19,046 nucleotides of DNA from Parvibaculum sp. (GCA_014359855.1 JACIYQ010000106.1:1-19046); one strand, 5' to 3'. Shown: positions 1 through 6,594, counted from the stretch's first letter. The notes: generated by a model from the sequence alone, not told the origin. Numbers and translations are program-made.

Positions 1-1047
1 CGCATCGAGCGCAATTATGCGCCGGCGCGGCGGCTTCGTCCCGTCGAGATCGTGCAGACGCTTGCCGACAGCGTGAAGCTTGAAATGGACCTCCGCCTCG
101 AAGCGGCGGCGATGTCGGAGATGGCGGAGAACACGGCGAAAGATGCCGGTTTCCGCGTGCCGCAGATCGACTGGGAGCGGACGTCCAAGCGCGTCATGAC
201 GATGGAGTGGATCGAGGGCATTCCCGCTTCCGACCGCGCCGCCCTCGTCGCCGCGGGTCACGACATGAAGCGGCTCGGCACACAGGTGATCCAGTCCTTC
301 CTGCTGCATGCGATGCGCGACGGCTTTTTCCATGCCGACATGCATCAGGGCAATCTCTTCGTCGATGCGGAGGGCAGGCTCGTCGCCGTCGATTTCGGCA
401 TCATGGGACGGATCGGGCCGAATGAGCGGCGCTTCATGGCCGAAATTCTCTACGGGCTCATCATGCGCGACTATGTGCGCGTCGCCGAAATTCATTTCGA
501 GGCCGGCTATGTGCCGGGGTCGAAGAGCAAATATGCCTTCGCGCAGGCGCTGCGCTCGGTCGCCGAACCGATTTTCGGGCGGCCGGCACGCGAGGTCTCG
601 ATGGGCAAGCTGCTCGCGCAGCTTTTCCAGGTGACAGAGCAGTTCGACATGCGCACGCGGCCCGAACTCATTCTGCTGCAGAAGACGATGGTGGTGGTGG
701 AGGGCGTGGCGCGCGACTTCGACCCCGATCACAATATCTGGGAAAGCGCCGAGCCTGTGCTGAAGGCCTGGATGGTGGAGCGGATGGCGCCGGAAGCGCG
801 CATCGAGGAGGCGGCGGCGGGCGCCCTGCAGCTTGGCCGCATGATGAGCCACCTGCCGGAGGTGCTCGACCGGGCGGAGCGCACGGCGCGGCTTCTTGCC
901 GAAAACGTGGACGAGGACGGGGTGCGCATCCACCCAAGTTCCGCCGAGCGGATTGCCGAGGCGCAGGAGCGGCGCGAGCGGCGGTCGCCGCTTGTCTGGC
1001 TCGCCATCGGCGCGCTGGGAGCCCTCCTCCTCGCCAACTTGCTGTAA
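1..1047 (+). CDS. ubiB: UbiB, ubiquinone biosynthesis atypical kinase (5' end outside window)
   Basis: Member of the ABC1/ADCK/UbiB atypical protein-kinase-like family, which supports ubiquinone biosynthesis at the inner membrane; the family has ATPase activity and is no longer thought to be a hydroxylase itself. The frame is open from base 1, so the N-terminal part, with the family KxGQ motif, lies upstream; 348 residues are visible of the usual 500 or more. Seen here are the catalytic-loop motif HADMHQGNL (about 112-120 of the visible part), the metal-binding DFG in VAVDFGIMG, and a C-terminal hydrophobic segment (LVWLAIGALGALLLANLL) typical of the UbiB membrane anchor. The loop reads HQGN rather than the common HPGN. 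In alphaproteobacteria ubiB commonly precedes coaBC and dut, as it does here. The 139-bp gap after it suggests coaBC can have its own promoter. Confidence 0.93.
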   Translation, partial: RIERNYAPARRLRPVEIVQTLADSVKLEMDLRLEAAAMSEMAENTAKDAGFRVPQIDWERTSKRVMTMEWIEGIPASDRAALVAAGHDMKRLGTQVIQSFLLHAMRDGFFHADMHQGNLFVDAEGRLVAVDFGIMGRIGPNERRFMAEILYGLIMRDYVRVAEIHFEAGYVPGSKSKYAFAQALRSVAEPIFGRPAREVSMGKLLAQLFQVTEQFDMRTRPELILLQKTMVVVEGVARDFDPDHNIWESAEPVLKAWMVERMAPEARIEEAAAGALQLGRMMSHLPEVLDRAERTARLLAENVDEDGVRIHPSSAERIAEAQERRERRSPLVWLAIGALGALLLANLL

Positions 1048-1186
1048 TCAAACAGTTTTTTTCTTCCTATTTTCCTTTGTTTCCCGGACGTTCGATTTGA
1101 TCTACAAATTGCCTGCGTGAATATTTATATTTGCGCCCAATTCGCGGAAAACTTGTCTGTGCCGCGTCCTGCATGGGAGATGGAGA
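1048..1186 (+). other. Intergenic region ubiB-coaBC with AT-rich patch
   Basis: This 139-bp gap starts with a pyrimidine-rich tract just after the ubiB stop (T-rich, 1055-1080) without a convincing hairpin before it. It then has an AT-rich patch (1120-1131) that contains TATATT at 1126-1131, which could be a -10 element for coaBC; no good -35 sits at a proper distance. A promoter is plausible from the base composition but not shown. A purine-rich ribosome-binding sequence (GGGAGA, 1175-1180) ends the gap. Confidence 0.3.
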
Positions 1187-2431
1187 TTGGCGGAGAGCAT
1201 CCTGAACGGACGGCGCGTGCTGCTGATCGTGGGCGGCGGGATCGCTGCCTATAAATGCCTCGAGCTGATCCGCCGCTTGCGCGAGCGCGGCGCCTCCGTG
1301 CGCGCGGTTCTGACGGAGGCCGCGCAGCATTTCGTGACGCCGCTCTCGGTGGCGAGCCTCACGGGCGAGAAGGCCTATACCGATCTCTTCAGCCTCACCG
1401 ACGAGGCGGAGATGGGCCATATCGAACTGTCGCGCGACGCGGACCTGCTGGTCGTTGCGCCCGCAACCGCCGATCTGATGGCGAAGATGGCGAACGGGAT
1501 TGCGAACGATCTTGCGAGCACCGTCCTTCTCGCAACCGACAAGAAGGTGCTGATCGCGCCGGCGATGAATGTGCGCATGTGGACGCACCGCGCGACGCAA
1601 CGGAACTTCGAAACGCTGATGGCGGACGGCGTCGATTTCGCCGGCCCCAATGAAGGCGACATGGCCTGCGGCGAATACGGGCCGGGGCGCATGGCGGAAC
1701 CTTCGGAAATTCTCGCCGCCATCGATGCGCATTTTTCCGAACTCGCCTATCCGGGTGGCGGGCCTCTCAAAGGCAAGCGCGTGCTCATTACGTCGGGGCC
1801 GACGCATGAGCCGATCGACCCGGTGCGCTATCTCGCGAACCGCTCTTCCGGCAAGCAGGGTTACGCAATTGCGCAGGCCGTGGCGCGGCTCGGCGCGGAG
1901 ACGGTTCTCGTGTCGGGACCGACGAACCTTCCCGACCCGCCCGGCGTGACCGTGCGGCGCGTCGAGACGGCGCGCGAGATGCTCGCCGCCTGCGAGGCGG
2001 AACTCCCTGCCGATATCGCGATCTGCGCGGCCGCCGTCGCCGACTGGCGCGTGGCGAGCGATGCGGAACAGAAACTGAAGAAGACGCCGGGCGAACAGGC
2101 GCCCGCGCTGATGCTGGTCGAGAACCCCGACATCCTCGCGACGATCTCTCAGATGAAGGAGACGCGCCCTGCCCTCGTTATCGGTTTCGCCGCGGAGACC
2201 GAGAAGGTGATCCAGCACGCCGTCGCCAAACGGCAGCGCAAGGGCTGCGACTGGATCGTCGCGAACGACGTCGCGCCCGCGACGGGCGTGATGGGCGGCG
2301 ATCTCAACACGGTGCATCTCATCACGCGCGAGGGACAGGAGGACTGGCCGCTCTTGCCGAAGCAGGCCGTTGCCGAACGCCTCGCGCGGCGCATCGCCGA
2401 TCATTTCTCCACTGCAAAGGCCGCCGAATGA
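1187..2431 (+). CDS. coaBC: CoaBC, phosphopantothenoylcysteine synthetase/decarboxylase
   Basis: Bifunctional enzyme of coenzyme A synthesis: CoaB joins 4'-phosphopantothenate to cysteine using CTP, and CoaC, an FMN-dependent decarboxylase, yields 4'-phosphopantetheine. The CoaC half comes first, with a flavoprotein start (LLIVGGGIAAYK), the PAMN motif (residues 125-128) and the active-site cysteine at about 161 in ACGEYGPGRMAE. The CoaB half follows a short linker, with the RYLANRSSGKQGYAIA motif and KKTPG. The 414-residue length is close to the roughly 400 of the family. The start is TTG at 1187, six bases after GGGAGA; no in-frame ATG or GTG upstream fits, and the next possible start would cut into the first beta strand. 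The stop overlaps the dut start by four bases (ATGA), so the two are probably translationally coupled. Confidence 0.96.
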   Translation: MAESILNGRRVLLIVGGGIAAYKCLELIRRLRERGASVRAVLTEAAQHFVTPLSVASLTGEKAYTDLFSLTDEAEMGHIELSRDADLLVVAPATADLMAKMANGIANDLASTVLLATDKKVLIAPAMNVRMWTHRATQRNFETLMADGVDFAGPNEGDMACGEYGPGRMAEPSEILAAIDAHFSELAYPGGGPLKGKRVLITSGPTHEPIDPVRYLANRSSGKQGYAIAQAVARLGAETVLVSGPTNLPDPPGVTVRRVETAREMLAACEAELPADIAICAAAVADWRVASDAEQKLKKTPGEQAPALMLVENPDILATISQMKETRPALVIGFAAETEKVIQHAVAKRQRKGCDWIVANDVAPATGVMGGDLNTVHLITREGQEDWPLLPKQAVAERLARRIADHFSTAKAAE

Positions 2432-2892
2432 AACTGCTTGCCGATGTGCGCGTGCAGCGATTGCCGCATGCGCAAGGACTGCCGCTTCCCCGCTACGAAA
2501 CGGAAGGAGCGGCCGGCATGGACCTCATCGCCGCACTCGCCGACGGCGAGACGCTGGTGCTCGCGCCCGGCGAGCGCGCGATGGTGCCGACGGGACTGGC
2601 CATCGCGCTGCCGCAGGGCTTCGAGGCGCAGGTGCGTCCGCGCTCGGGGCTCGCGGCGAAGAACGGCGTTACCGTTCTGAATTCGCCCGGCACCGTCGAT
2701 TGCGACTATCGCGGCGAGGTGAAAGTCATCCTCATCAATCTCGGTCAGGCCGCCTTCATCATCGAACGGGGCACGCGCATCGCGCAGATGATCATTGCAC
2801 CGGTGACGCAGGCAAGGCTCCGCGAAGTCGAGACACTCGACGAAACGGCAAGAGGCGCTGGCGGCTTCGGCTCGACCGGCACGAAGGGGTGA
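2428..2892 (+). CDS. dut: dUTPase, deoxyuridine 5'-triphosphate nucleotidohydrolase
   Basis: Trimeric cytosolic dUTPase that hydrolyses dUTP to dUMP and pyrophosphate, which keeps uracil out of DNA and supplies dUMP for thymidylate. All five family motifs are visible in order: motif 1 GAAGMDL (27-33), motif 2 PRSGLA (71-76), motif 3 GTVDCDYRGEV with the catalytic Asp at 91, motif 4 RGTRIAQMI, and the glycine-rich motif 5 RGAGGFGSTG (142-151) that closes over the substrate. The 154-residue length is normal. The ATG overlaps the coaBC stop (ATGA). The next gene starts only 7 bp after the stop, so dut sits in the middle of a compact transcription unit. Confidence 0.97.
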   Translation: MKLLADVRVQRLPHAQGLPLPRYETEGAAGMDLIAALADGETLVLAPGERAMVPTGLAIALPQGFEAQVRPRSGLAAKNGVTVLNSPGTVDCDYRGEVKVILINLGQAAFIIERGTRIAQMIIAPVTQARLREVETLDETARGAGGFGSTGTKG

Positions 2893-2899
2893 GCGAGAG

Positions 2900-3346
2900 A
2901 TGCTGAGACTTTCCAAGAAAACCTGGCTCGCGCTTGAAGCGGTGGTCGATGTCGCGATCAATGCGCGGCCCGATCCCGTGCAGTCGAAGGAGATCACGAA
3001 GCGTCAGGGCATTCCGCAGCGCTATCTGGAACAGGTGATGCAGCAGCTCGTCCATGCGGGCATCCTGAAAGGCGTGCGCGGGCCCCGCGGCGGATACACG
3101 CTGGCGCGCGAACGGCGGCGCATTCCCGTGGGCGAAGTCGTGCGCGTGGTCGGCGCGATGGAGGCGTCCGACGAACCCGGCGCGCAACCTTCGGAACTCG
3201 GCGCGCGCGTGATCGCGCCGCTGTGGGAAGACGTGCAGCACCAGATCATGGCGACGCTCGACGGCATCACCATCGAGGATCTCTGCCGCAAGGCGGACGA
3301 GGCGGGCGCCGGCAACTCGAAACCGACCGCCGATTTCATTATCTGA
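2900..3346 (+). CDS. Rrf2-family transcriptional regulator next to cysK
   Basis: Winged-helix DNA-binding protein of the Rrf2 family (148 residues). The N-terminal half shows the family pattern: a first helix (LSKKTWLALEAVVDVA), then SKEITKRQGIPQRYLEQVMQQLVHAGILKGVRGPRGGY, containing the recognition helix and the conserved wing GPRGGY. The three cysteines that hold the [2Fe-2S] cluster in IscR are absent; the segment where they would lie reads EASDEPGAQPSE, and the only cysteine is near the C terminus (DLCRK). It is therefore probably not an iron-sulfur sensor. It lies 7 bp after dut and 57 bp before cysK, which recalls CymR, the Rrf2-type cysteine regulator of Firmicutes that works with CysK as co-repressor. 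A role in sulfur control is an inference from that parallel and the position. Confidence 0.88.
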   Translation: MLRLSKKTWLALEAVVDVAINARPDPVQSKEITKRQGIPQRYLEQVMQQLVHAGILKGVRGPRGGYTLARERRRIPVGEVVRVVGAMEASDEPGAQPSELGARVIAPLWEDVQHQIMATLDGITIEDLCRKADEAGAGNSKPTADFII

Positions 3347-3353
3347 ATCTGAT

Positions 3354-3379
3354 AGGCTCGCCCGAGGGCGGGCGAGCCT
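3354..3379 (+). other. Perfect hairpin between the Rrf2 gene and cysK
   Basis: Arms AGGCTCGCCC (3354-3363) and GGGCGAGCCT (3370-3379) form a perfect 10-bp GC-rich stem with a 6-base loop, 7 bases after the Rrf2 stop and 24 bases before the cysK ATG. No U-run follows (next bases are TACACAA), so it is not a textbook intrinsic terminator. It may be an attenuator, an mRNA-stability element, or a binding site for the adjacent regulator. Confidence 0.6.
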
Positions 3380-3403
3380 TACACAATGGTCCGGGAGGAC
3401 GAT

Positions 3404-4363
3404 ATGACCGAGAACAAGAAGCCAGGTCGCGGGCGCGTCTATGACAGCATCACGCAGACCATCGGCGATACGCCGCTGGTGCGGCTCAATCGCATGGCGA
3501 AGGAAGCGGGCGCCGTTGCCGACGTTCTGCTCAAGCTCGAATTCTTCAATCCGCTGGCGAGCGTGAAGGACCGTATCGGCGTCTCGATGATCGAAGCGCT
3601 GGAGAGCCAGGGCAAGATTACCGACAACACCGTCATCATCGAGCCGACATCTGGCAATACGGGTATCGCGCTTGCCTTCGTCTGCGCGTCGAAGGGCTAC
3701 CGGCTGATCCTGTGCATGCCGGAGAGCATGTCGATCGAACGGCGCAAGATGCTGGCGCTGCTCGGCGCGGAACTCGAACTCACGCCGAAAGAAAAAGGCA
3801 TGAAGGGTGCGATTGCGCGGGCCGAGGAACTGCTGACGCAGCATCCGAATTCCGTGATGCCGCAGCAGTTCGACAATCCGGCGAACCCGGAAATCCATCG
3901 CCGGACGACGGCGGAGGAAATCTGGAACGATACGGACGGCAAGGTCGACGCGGTGATTTCCGGCATCGGAACGGCAGGCACTTTCACCGGCGTCGGCTCG
4001 GTGCTGAAGGCGCGCAAGCCGGGGCTCCGCATGATCGCGGTCGAGCCGGAAGACAGCCCCGTGCTTTCGGGCGGACAACCCGGACCGCACATGATCCAGG
4101 GCATCGGCGCGGGCTTCGCGCCGGGCAATCTCGACAAGTCGCTGATCGACGAGATCGTCACCATCGGCAACGAGACGGCGTTCGAACATGCGCGCAAGGC
4201 CGCGCGCATGGAGGGCATTCCCTGCGGCATCTCTTCGGGCGCGGCGATTGCCGTTGCACTCGAAGTCGGGTGCCGGCCGGAGATGAAGGGCAAGACAATC
4301 GTCGCGATCATCCCGTCCTTTGCAGAGCGTTATCTCTCGACGGCGCTGTTCGACGGATTGTGA
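3404..4363 (+). CDS. cysK: Cysteine synthase A (O-acetylserine sulfhydrylase)
   Basis: PLP-dependent enzyme that makes cysteine from O-acetylserine and sulfide in the cytosol. Features of the fold-type II family are clear: the PLP-binding lysine at 55 in NPLASVKDR, the substrate/PLP loop PTSGNTG (81-87), the phosphate-binding glycine loop GIGTAGTFTGVG, and the C-terminal SFAERYLST motif. The 319-residue length is standard. ATG at 3404 is chosen because GGGAGG lies five bases upstream; an in-frame ATG at 3386 would place the ribosome-binding site inside the gene. The regulator just upstream and the hairpin between them suggest regulation by cysteine status, which is inferred rather than visible. 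Cystathionine beta-synthase is less likely, as there is no CBS-pair domain. Confidence 0.95.
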   Translation: MTENKKPGRGRVYDSITQTIGDTPLVRLNRMAKEAGAVADVLLKLEFFNPLASVKDRIGVSMIEALESQGKITDNTVIIEPTSGNTGIALAFVCASKGYRLILCMPESMSIERRKMLALLGAELELTPKEKGMKGAIARAEELLTQHPNSVMPQQFDNPANPEIHRRTTAEEIWNDTDGKVDAVISGIGTAGTFTGVGSVLKARKPGLRMIAVEPEDSPVLSGGQPGPHMIQGIGAGFAPGNLDKSLIDEIVTIGNETAFEHARKAARMEGIPCGISSGAAIAVALEVGCRPEMKGKTIVAIIPSFAERYLSTALFDGL

Positions 4364-4426
4364 TTTTGTACGGTCGCGTTTCCGGACGGCGAACCGGCTT
4401 TCCACTTCGCCTGGCAACGCTCTGAG

Positions 4427-4927
4427 CTATTTCGAAGGATTGCCTTCCGCCGTTGCGGCGGGAGGCAGTTCGCCGCCCTTCGCGCCGGGGCCGATTTCGA
4501 CCGTCATGTCGCGGGCGCCGAGCACCTCGCCGCATTCCGAGCAGGTGTGCACGGCATGGACGACATGGCCGCAGGCCTTGTGACGCCGCAGCACGGGCGG
4601 GCCTTCCGGCTCCGCCATCCATTTGTCGCCCCAGTCCAGCAGCGAAAGCATGACGGGGTAGAGGTCGAGCCCCTTTTCCGTCAGCCGGTATTCCTCGCGG
4701 CGGGGACGCTCCTGGTACGGAACTTTTTCGAGTACGCCCGCATCGGTCAGCTTCTTCAGCCGGTCGGCGAGCACATGGCGCGCGATGCCGAGACGCTGCT
4801 CGAATTCCTCGAAACGGCGCACACGGAGGAAACATTCGCGCAGCACGAGGAGGGTCCATCTGTCGCCGACAATGGACAGCGACCTGGCAAGCGAACAAGG
4901 TTGGCGGTCGAGTTCTTCCCAGCGCAT
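4427..4927 (-). CDS. HxlR-family transcriptional regulator with C-terminal Cys/His segment
   Basis: Winged-helix regulator of the HxlR/MarR-like group. The N terminus carries the family cysteine and helix (QPCSLARSLSIVGDRWTLLVLRE), followed by the helix-turn-helix (FEEFEQRLGIARHVLADRLKKLTDAGVL) and the wing (EYRLTEKGLDLYPVML). After about residue 120 there is an unusual tail containing KACGH and HTCSECGE, with one His and three Cys spaced like a small zinc site. ATG at 4927 is chosen because AGGAG stands seven bases upstream; a longer in-frame start at 4978 would run through the promoter. The gene diverges from the isomerase-like gene. Two operators with the same GGTTC-N7-GAACC pattern lie in the shared region, so self-repression and control of the neighbour are likely. 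It is convergent with cysK. Confidence 0.9.
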   Translation of the reverse strand: MRWEELDRQPCSLARSLSIVGDRWTLLVLRECFLRVRRFEEFEQRLGIARHVLADRLKKLTDAGVLEKVPYQERPRREEYRLTEKGLDLYPVMLSLLDWGDKWMAEPEGPPVLRRHKACGHVVHAVHTCSECGEVLGARDMTVEIGPGAKGGELPPAATAEGNPSK

Positions 4928-4945
4928 GAAAGCTCCTTTTCGGGC

Positions 4946-4974
4946 AGTATAGCTTGACAGGTTCTTTTTCAGAA
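4946..4974 (-). promoter_or_regulatory. Predicted promoter of the HxlR gene
   Basis: Reading leftward, TATACT (4946-4951) matches five of six bases of a -10 box, 18 bases before the ATG. A weak -35 (TTCTGA, 4969-4974) is 17 bp upstream. The operator at 4960-4976 covers the spacer and the -35, the position expected for autorepression. On the other strand TTGACA (4954-4959) could serve a rightward promoter whose 17-bp spacer would be exactly that operator. Confidence 0.5.
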
Positions 4975-4976
4975 CC
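4960..4976. promoter_or_regulatory. Operator 1 of the HxlR/isomerase intergenic region
   Basis: Inverted repeat GGTTCT and AGAACC around five bases, which can be written GGTTC-N7-GAACC. The half-sites and spacing are the same as in the dyad at 4991-5011, with centres 33 bp (three helical turns) apart. It lies in the predicted HxlR promoter, and HxlR is the obvious candidate ligand. Confidence 0.65.
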
Positions 4977-4990
4977 AATTGTATTTTCTA

Positions 4991-5011
4991 TCGGTTCCGA
5001 AACGGAACCGA
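4991..5011. promoter_or_regulatory. Operator 2 of the HxlR/isomerase intergenic region
   Basis: Perfect dyad with 9-bp arms TCGGTTCCG and CGGAACCGA around AAA. Its core GGTTC-N7-GAACC is identical in pattern to operator 1. The arms are longer and perfect, so it may be the stronger site. It lies between operator 1 and the Pho box. Confidence 0.7.
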
Positions 5012-5016
5012 CATGA

Positions 5017-5045
5017 CTGTCATCGAAATGTCATAAAACTGTCAC
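5017..5045 (+). promoter_or_regulatory. Pho box with three direct repeats (PhoB site)
   Basis: Three 7-base repeats in exact 11-bp register: CTGTCAT (5017-5023), ATGTCAT (5028-5034) and CTGTCAC (5039-5045), matching the PhoB half-site CTGTCAT at 7, 6 and 6 of 7 positions; the last spacer is AAAA, AT-rich as is typical. PhoB binds such tandem repeats under phosphate starvation and replaces the -35. The box ends 82 bp before the isomerase-like start. I see no clear -10 just downstream. Confidence 0.72.
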
Positions 5046-5127
5046 GAACGGGACAGGCCCCGGACCGGCATGAGCTCGACCTGCGCCCGTGGATGGAAAC
5101 CTTCTGAGCAACCGAGAGGAAATGACG

Positions 5128-5709
5128 ATGACGAAGAAGGTGGAATTCCTGTTCGATTTCGGCAGCCCGAACGCCTATCTCGCGAGCAAGGCGCTGCCCG
5201 CCATCGAGAAGCGCACGGGCGCAACATTCAAATATGTGCCGGTGCTGCTGGGCGGCATCTTCAAGGTGACGGGCAATGTGCCGCCCGCGATTTCGGAAGC
5301 GGGGATCAAGAACAAACCCGAATACGGACGGCTTGAAATCGCGCGCTTCATCAAGAAACACGGGCTGACGAAATTCAAGTTCAATTCGCATTTCCCGGTG
5401 AGCACGCTGCAGATCATGCGCGGCGCCGTGGCGGCCGAGATGGACGGCGTGCTGCCGAAATATTTCGAGGCCGTGGTTTCGGCGATGTGGGAACAGTCGC
5501 TGAAGATGGATGAGCCGGAGGTTATCAAGGCGGCGCTCGATGCAGGCGGCATCGACGGCGCGCGCCTTCTCGCACGCATCCAGGCTGGGGATGTGAAGGC
5601 GAAGCTCATCGAGAACACGGAAGACGCGGTTTTGCGCGGCGCCTTCGGCAGCTTGACCCTCCCCGAGGGGAGGGTGGAAGGAAGAATAGTTTTCGAGTTT
5701 GATATGTGA
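5128..5709 (+). CDS. DsbA-fold 2-hydroxychromene-2-carboxylate isomerase-like protein, C-terminally truncated
   Basis: Member of the thioredoxin-fold family that includes 2-hydroxychromene-2-carboxylate isomerase and kappa-class glutathione transferases; such enzymes isomerise aromatic degradation intermediates with glutathione. The start is typical (VEFLFDFGSPNAYLA), with the catalytic-type serine at 13, followed by the helical insert (GIKNKPEYGRLEIARFIKKHG). The match stops at residue 175 (IENTEDAVLRGAFGS). Relatives continue with a proline-containing strand motif (cis-Pro loop) and roughly 25-30 more residues. Here the frame runs into a perfect palindrome starting at 5656 and ends in an unrelated tail (GRIVFEFDM). 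The protein is probably non-functional or altered. ATG at 5128 is preferred to ATG at 5122 because AGAGGA lies seven bases upstream. A Pho box and two dyads stand upstream. Confidence 0.8.
   Translation: MTKKVEFLFDFGSPNAYLASKALPAIEKRTGATFKYVPVLLGGIFKVTGNVPPAISEAGIKNKPEYGRLEIARFIKKHGLTKFKFNSHFPVSTLQIMRGAVAAEMDGVLPKYFEAVVSAMWEQSLKMDEPEVIKAALDAGGIDGARLLARIQAGDVKAKLIENTEDAVLRGAFGSLTLPEGRVEGRIVFEFDM
5656..5675. repeat. Small palindromic repeat that ends the isomerase reading frame
   Basis: Perfect 9-bp arms ACCCTCCCC (5656-5664) and GGGGAGGGT (5667-5675) around GA. The element starts two codons after the last residue that fits the isomerase family, so it marks the break point. Its C-block/G-block form resembles short intergenic palindromes scattered in many GC-rich proteobacterial genomes; that likeness is from memory, and only one copy is in this window. 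Confidence 0.6.
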
Positions 5710-5718
5710 GCCGATGCA

Positions 5719-6075
5719 ATGAATGCAGTTTCGATCGATAACCCGCCCGTCTGCCGCCGCGAGAGCGATGTGTGGAGTGCGCAACCGCAGGCGCAAGGGC
5801 CTTTCGGCGGCATGCATGGCGGCGCGGTGGCGGTTGCAGACATGCCGACGCTCTTCACCGTGACGGATGCCGGGGAAAGGCCGAACGCCAGCGGCTGGCC
5901 GAATGCCGGCCTTTCCTTGCATCCGGCGCGTGCGCCGGCAGGGCCGTGGACCGGCATCGCGCAGCGCGGCACCTGGCATGGCGACGGGCGCGGGATGACG
6001 GAATCGGAAATCTTCGACGCCTATGGCCGCATCGGGCGCTGGTGCCAGAGCGTGGTGCTGCTGCCGGCGATGTAA
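5719..6075 (+). pseudogene. Acyl-CoA thioesterase-like fragment with internal deletion
   Basis: An open frame of 118 residues that seems to join two distant parts of a TesB/double-hotdog thioesterase. Residues about 27-38 (GPFGGMHGGAVA) match the N-terminal hotdog signature. Residues about 59-118 (PNAGLSLHPARAPAGPWTGI, then RGMTESEIFDAYGRIGRWCQSVVLLP) match the C-terminal hotdog end. The family is normally about 260 residues, so roughly half, including most of the linker between the two motifs, is missing. The frame stays open, so the change is an in-frame deletion or a fusion of remnants. There is no good ribosome-binding site before ATG 5719. It starts 9 bp after the truncated isomerase gene, which marks this as a decaying locus. 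A shortened but working single-hotdog protein cannot be excluded. Confidence 0.6.
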
Positions 6076-6081
6076 GGCGCC

Positions 6082-6384
6082 TCAGCCGGCCAGCGGTTTC
6101 GCGACGCGCTCGACCATCTCATTGGTCAGTTCGATCGTCATGTCGCGGAGCTTGCCCGTTTCCTCGGCATAGGCTTCGAAGGCCGCGACCATGAAATCGC
6201 GCTGAAGAGCCAGCATGTCGGTCATGGATTTCGCACCGAGCAGGGCCTCGGCCGTTGCGGCATCGGTGTCGAAGCGCGTCTTGCCGAAATTCATGAGCTC
6301 GGCATTGACGCGCGTGATGCCGCTCGCGGCCATGTTGGCCGAGGCGGTGAAGGCGTCGATCATTTCGCGGGACATATCGTTCAT
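6082..6384 (-). CDS. Phasin family protein
   Basis: Small helical protein of 100 residues with the pattern of phasin_2-type proteins, which coat polyhydroxyalkanoate granules. Typical features are an amphipathic alpha-helical build throughout, no cysteines, few prolines, and segments such as FTASANMAASGITRVNAELM and SMTDMLALQRDFMVAAFEAYAEETGKL. There is no signal peptide or membrane segment, as expected for a granule-associated cytosolic protein. ATG at 6384 is preceded by GAGGTGA about five bases upstream. It ends 6 bp from the stop of the convergent thioesterase fragment. No PHA synthase or depolymerase gene is in the window, so granule association is inferred from family likeness alone. 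Confidence 0.82.
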   Translation of the reverse strand: MNDMSREMIDAFTASANMAASGITRVNAELMNFGKTRFDTDAATAEALLGAKSMTDMLALQRDFMVAAFEAYAEETGKLRDMTIELTNEMVERVAKPLAG

Positions 6385-6594
6385 CGGGTCACCTCGTGGT
6401 CAAAGGACATCCCCCCTTGCGGCGGGCCAGACCGGACGCTTTCCCTGCCGCACCGCAGCAGCGAGTATGGCGCAAAATGGGGGCATTTCCATGACGTTAT
6501 TCGCTAATACAGCAAATTTGCCGCAGGGTGGCGGCGCTCCATTGACATTCGCGCGGCAGAGTGGCGCAAAGGGAGCTTCCGAAGCGAGGGCCCC

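Noticed and set aside
1067..2404. Long open frame on the minus strand opposite coaBC
   Set aside because: The coaBC reading has clear family motifs; the antisense translation is Arg/His-rich with no recognisable domain, as expected from GC-rich codon use.
3354..3379. Hairpin read as an intrinsic terminator of the Rrf2 gene
   Set aside because: The stem is perfect but no U-run follows, so I list it only as a hairpin of unknown role.
2792..4417. 541-residue minus-strand frame opposite the Rrf2 gene and cysK
   Set aside because: It spans two well-supported genes and their gap and has low-complexity basic composition; it is a shadow frame.
5656..5675. Palindrome as a CRISPR repeat or insertion-sequence end
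   Set aside because: Only one copy is present, without spacers, transposase or target-site duplication.
6468..6570. Direct repeat TGGCGCAAA (6468-6476 and 6562-6570) before the ThiF-like gene, plus TTGACA at 6542
   Set aside because: A 9-base repeat 94 bp apart is weak, and the TTGACA has no acceptable -10 at 16-18 bp; chance is a sufficient explanation.
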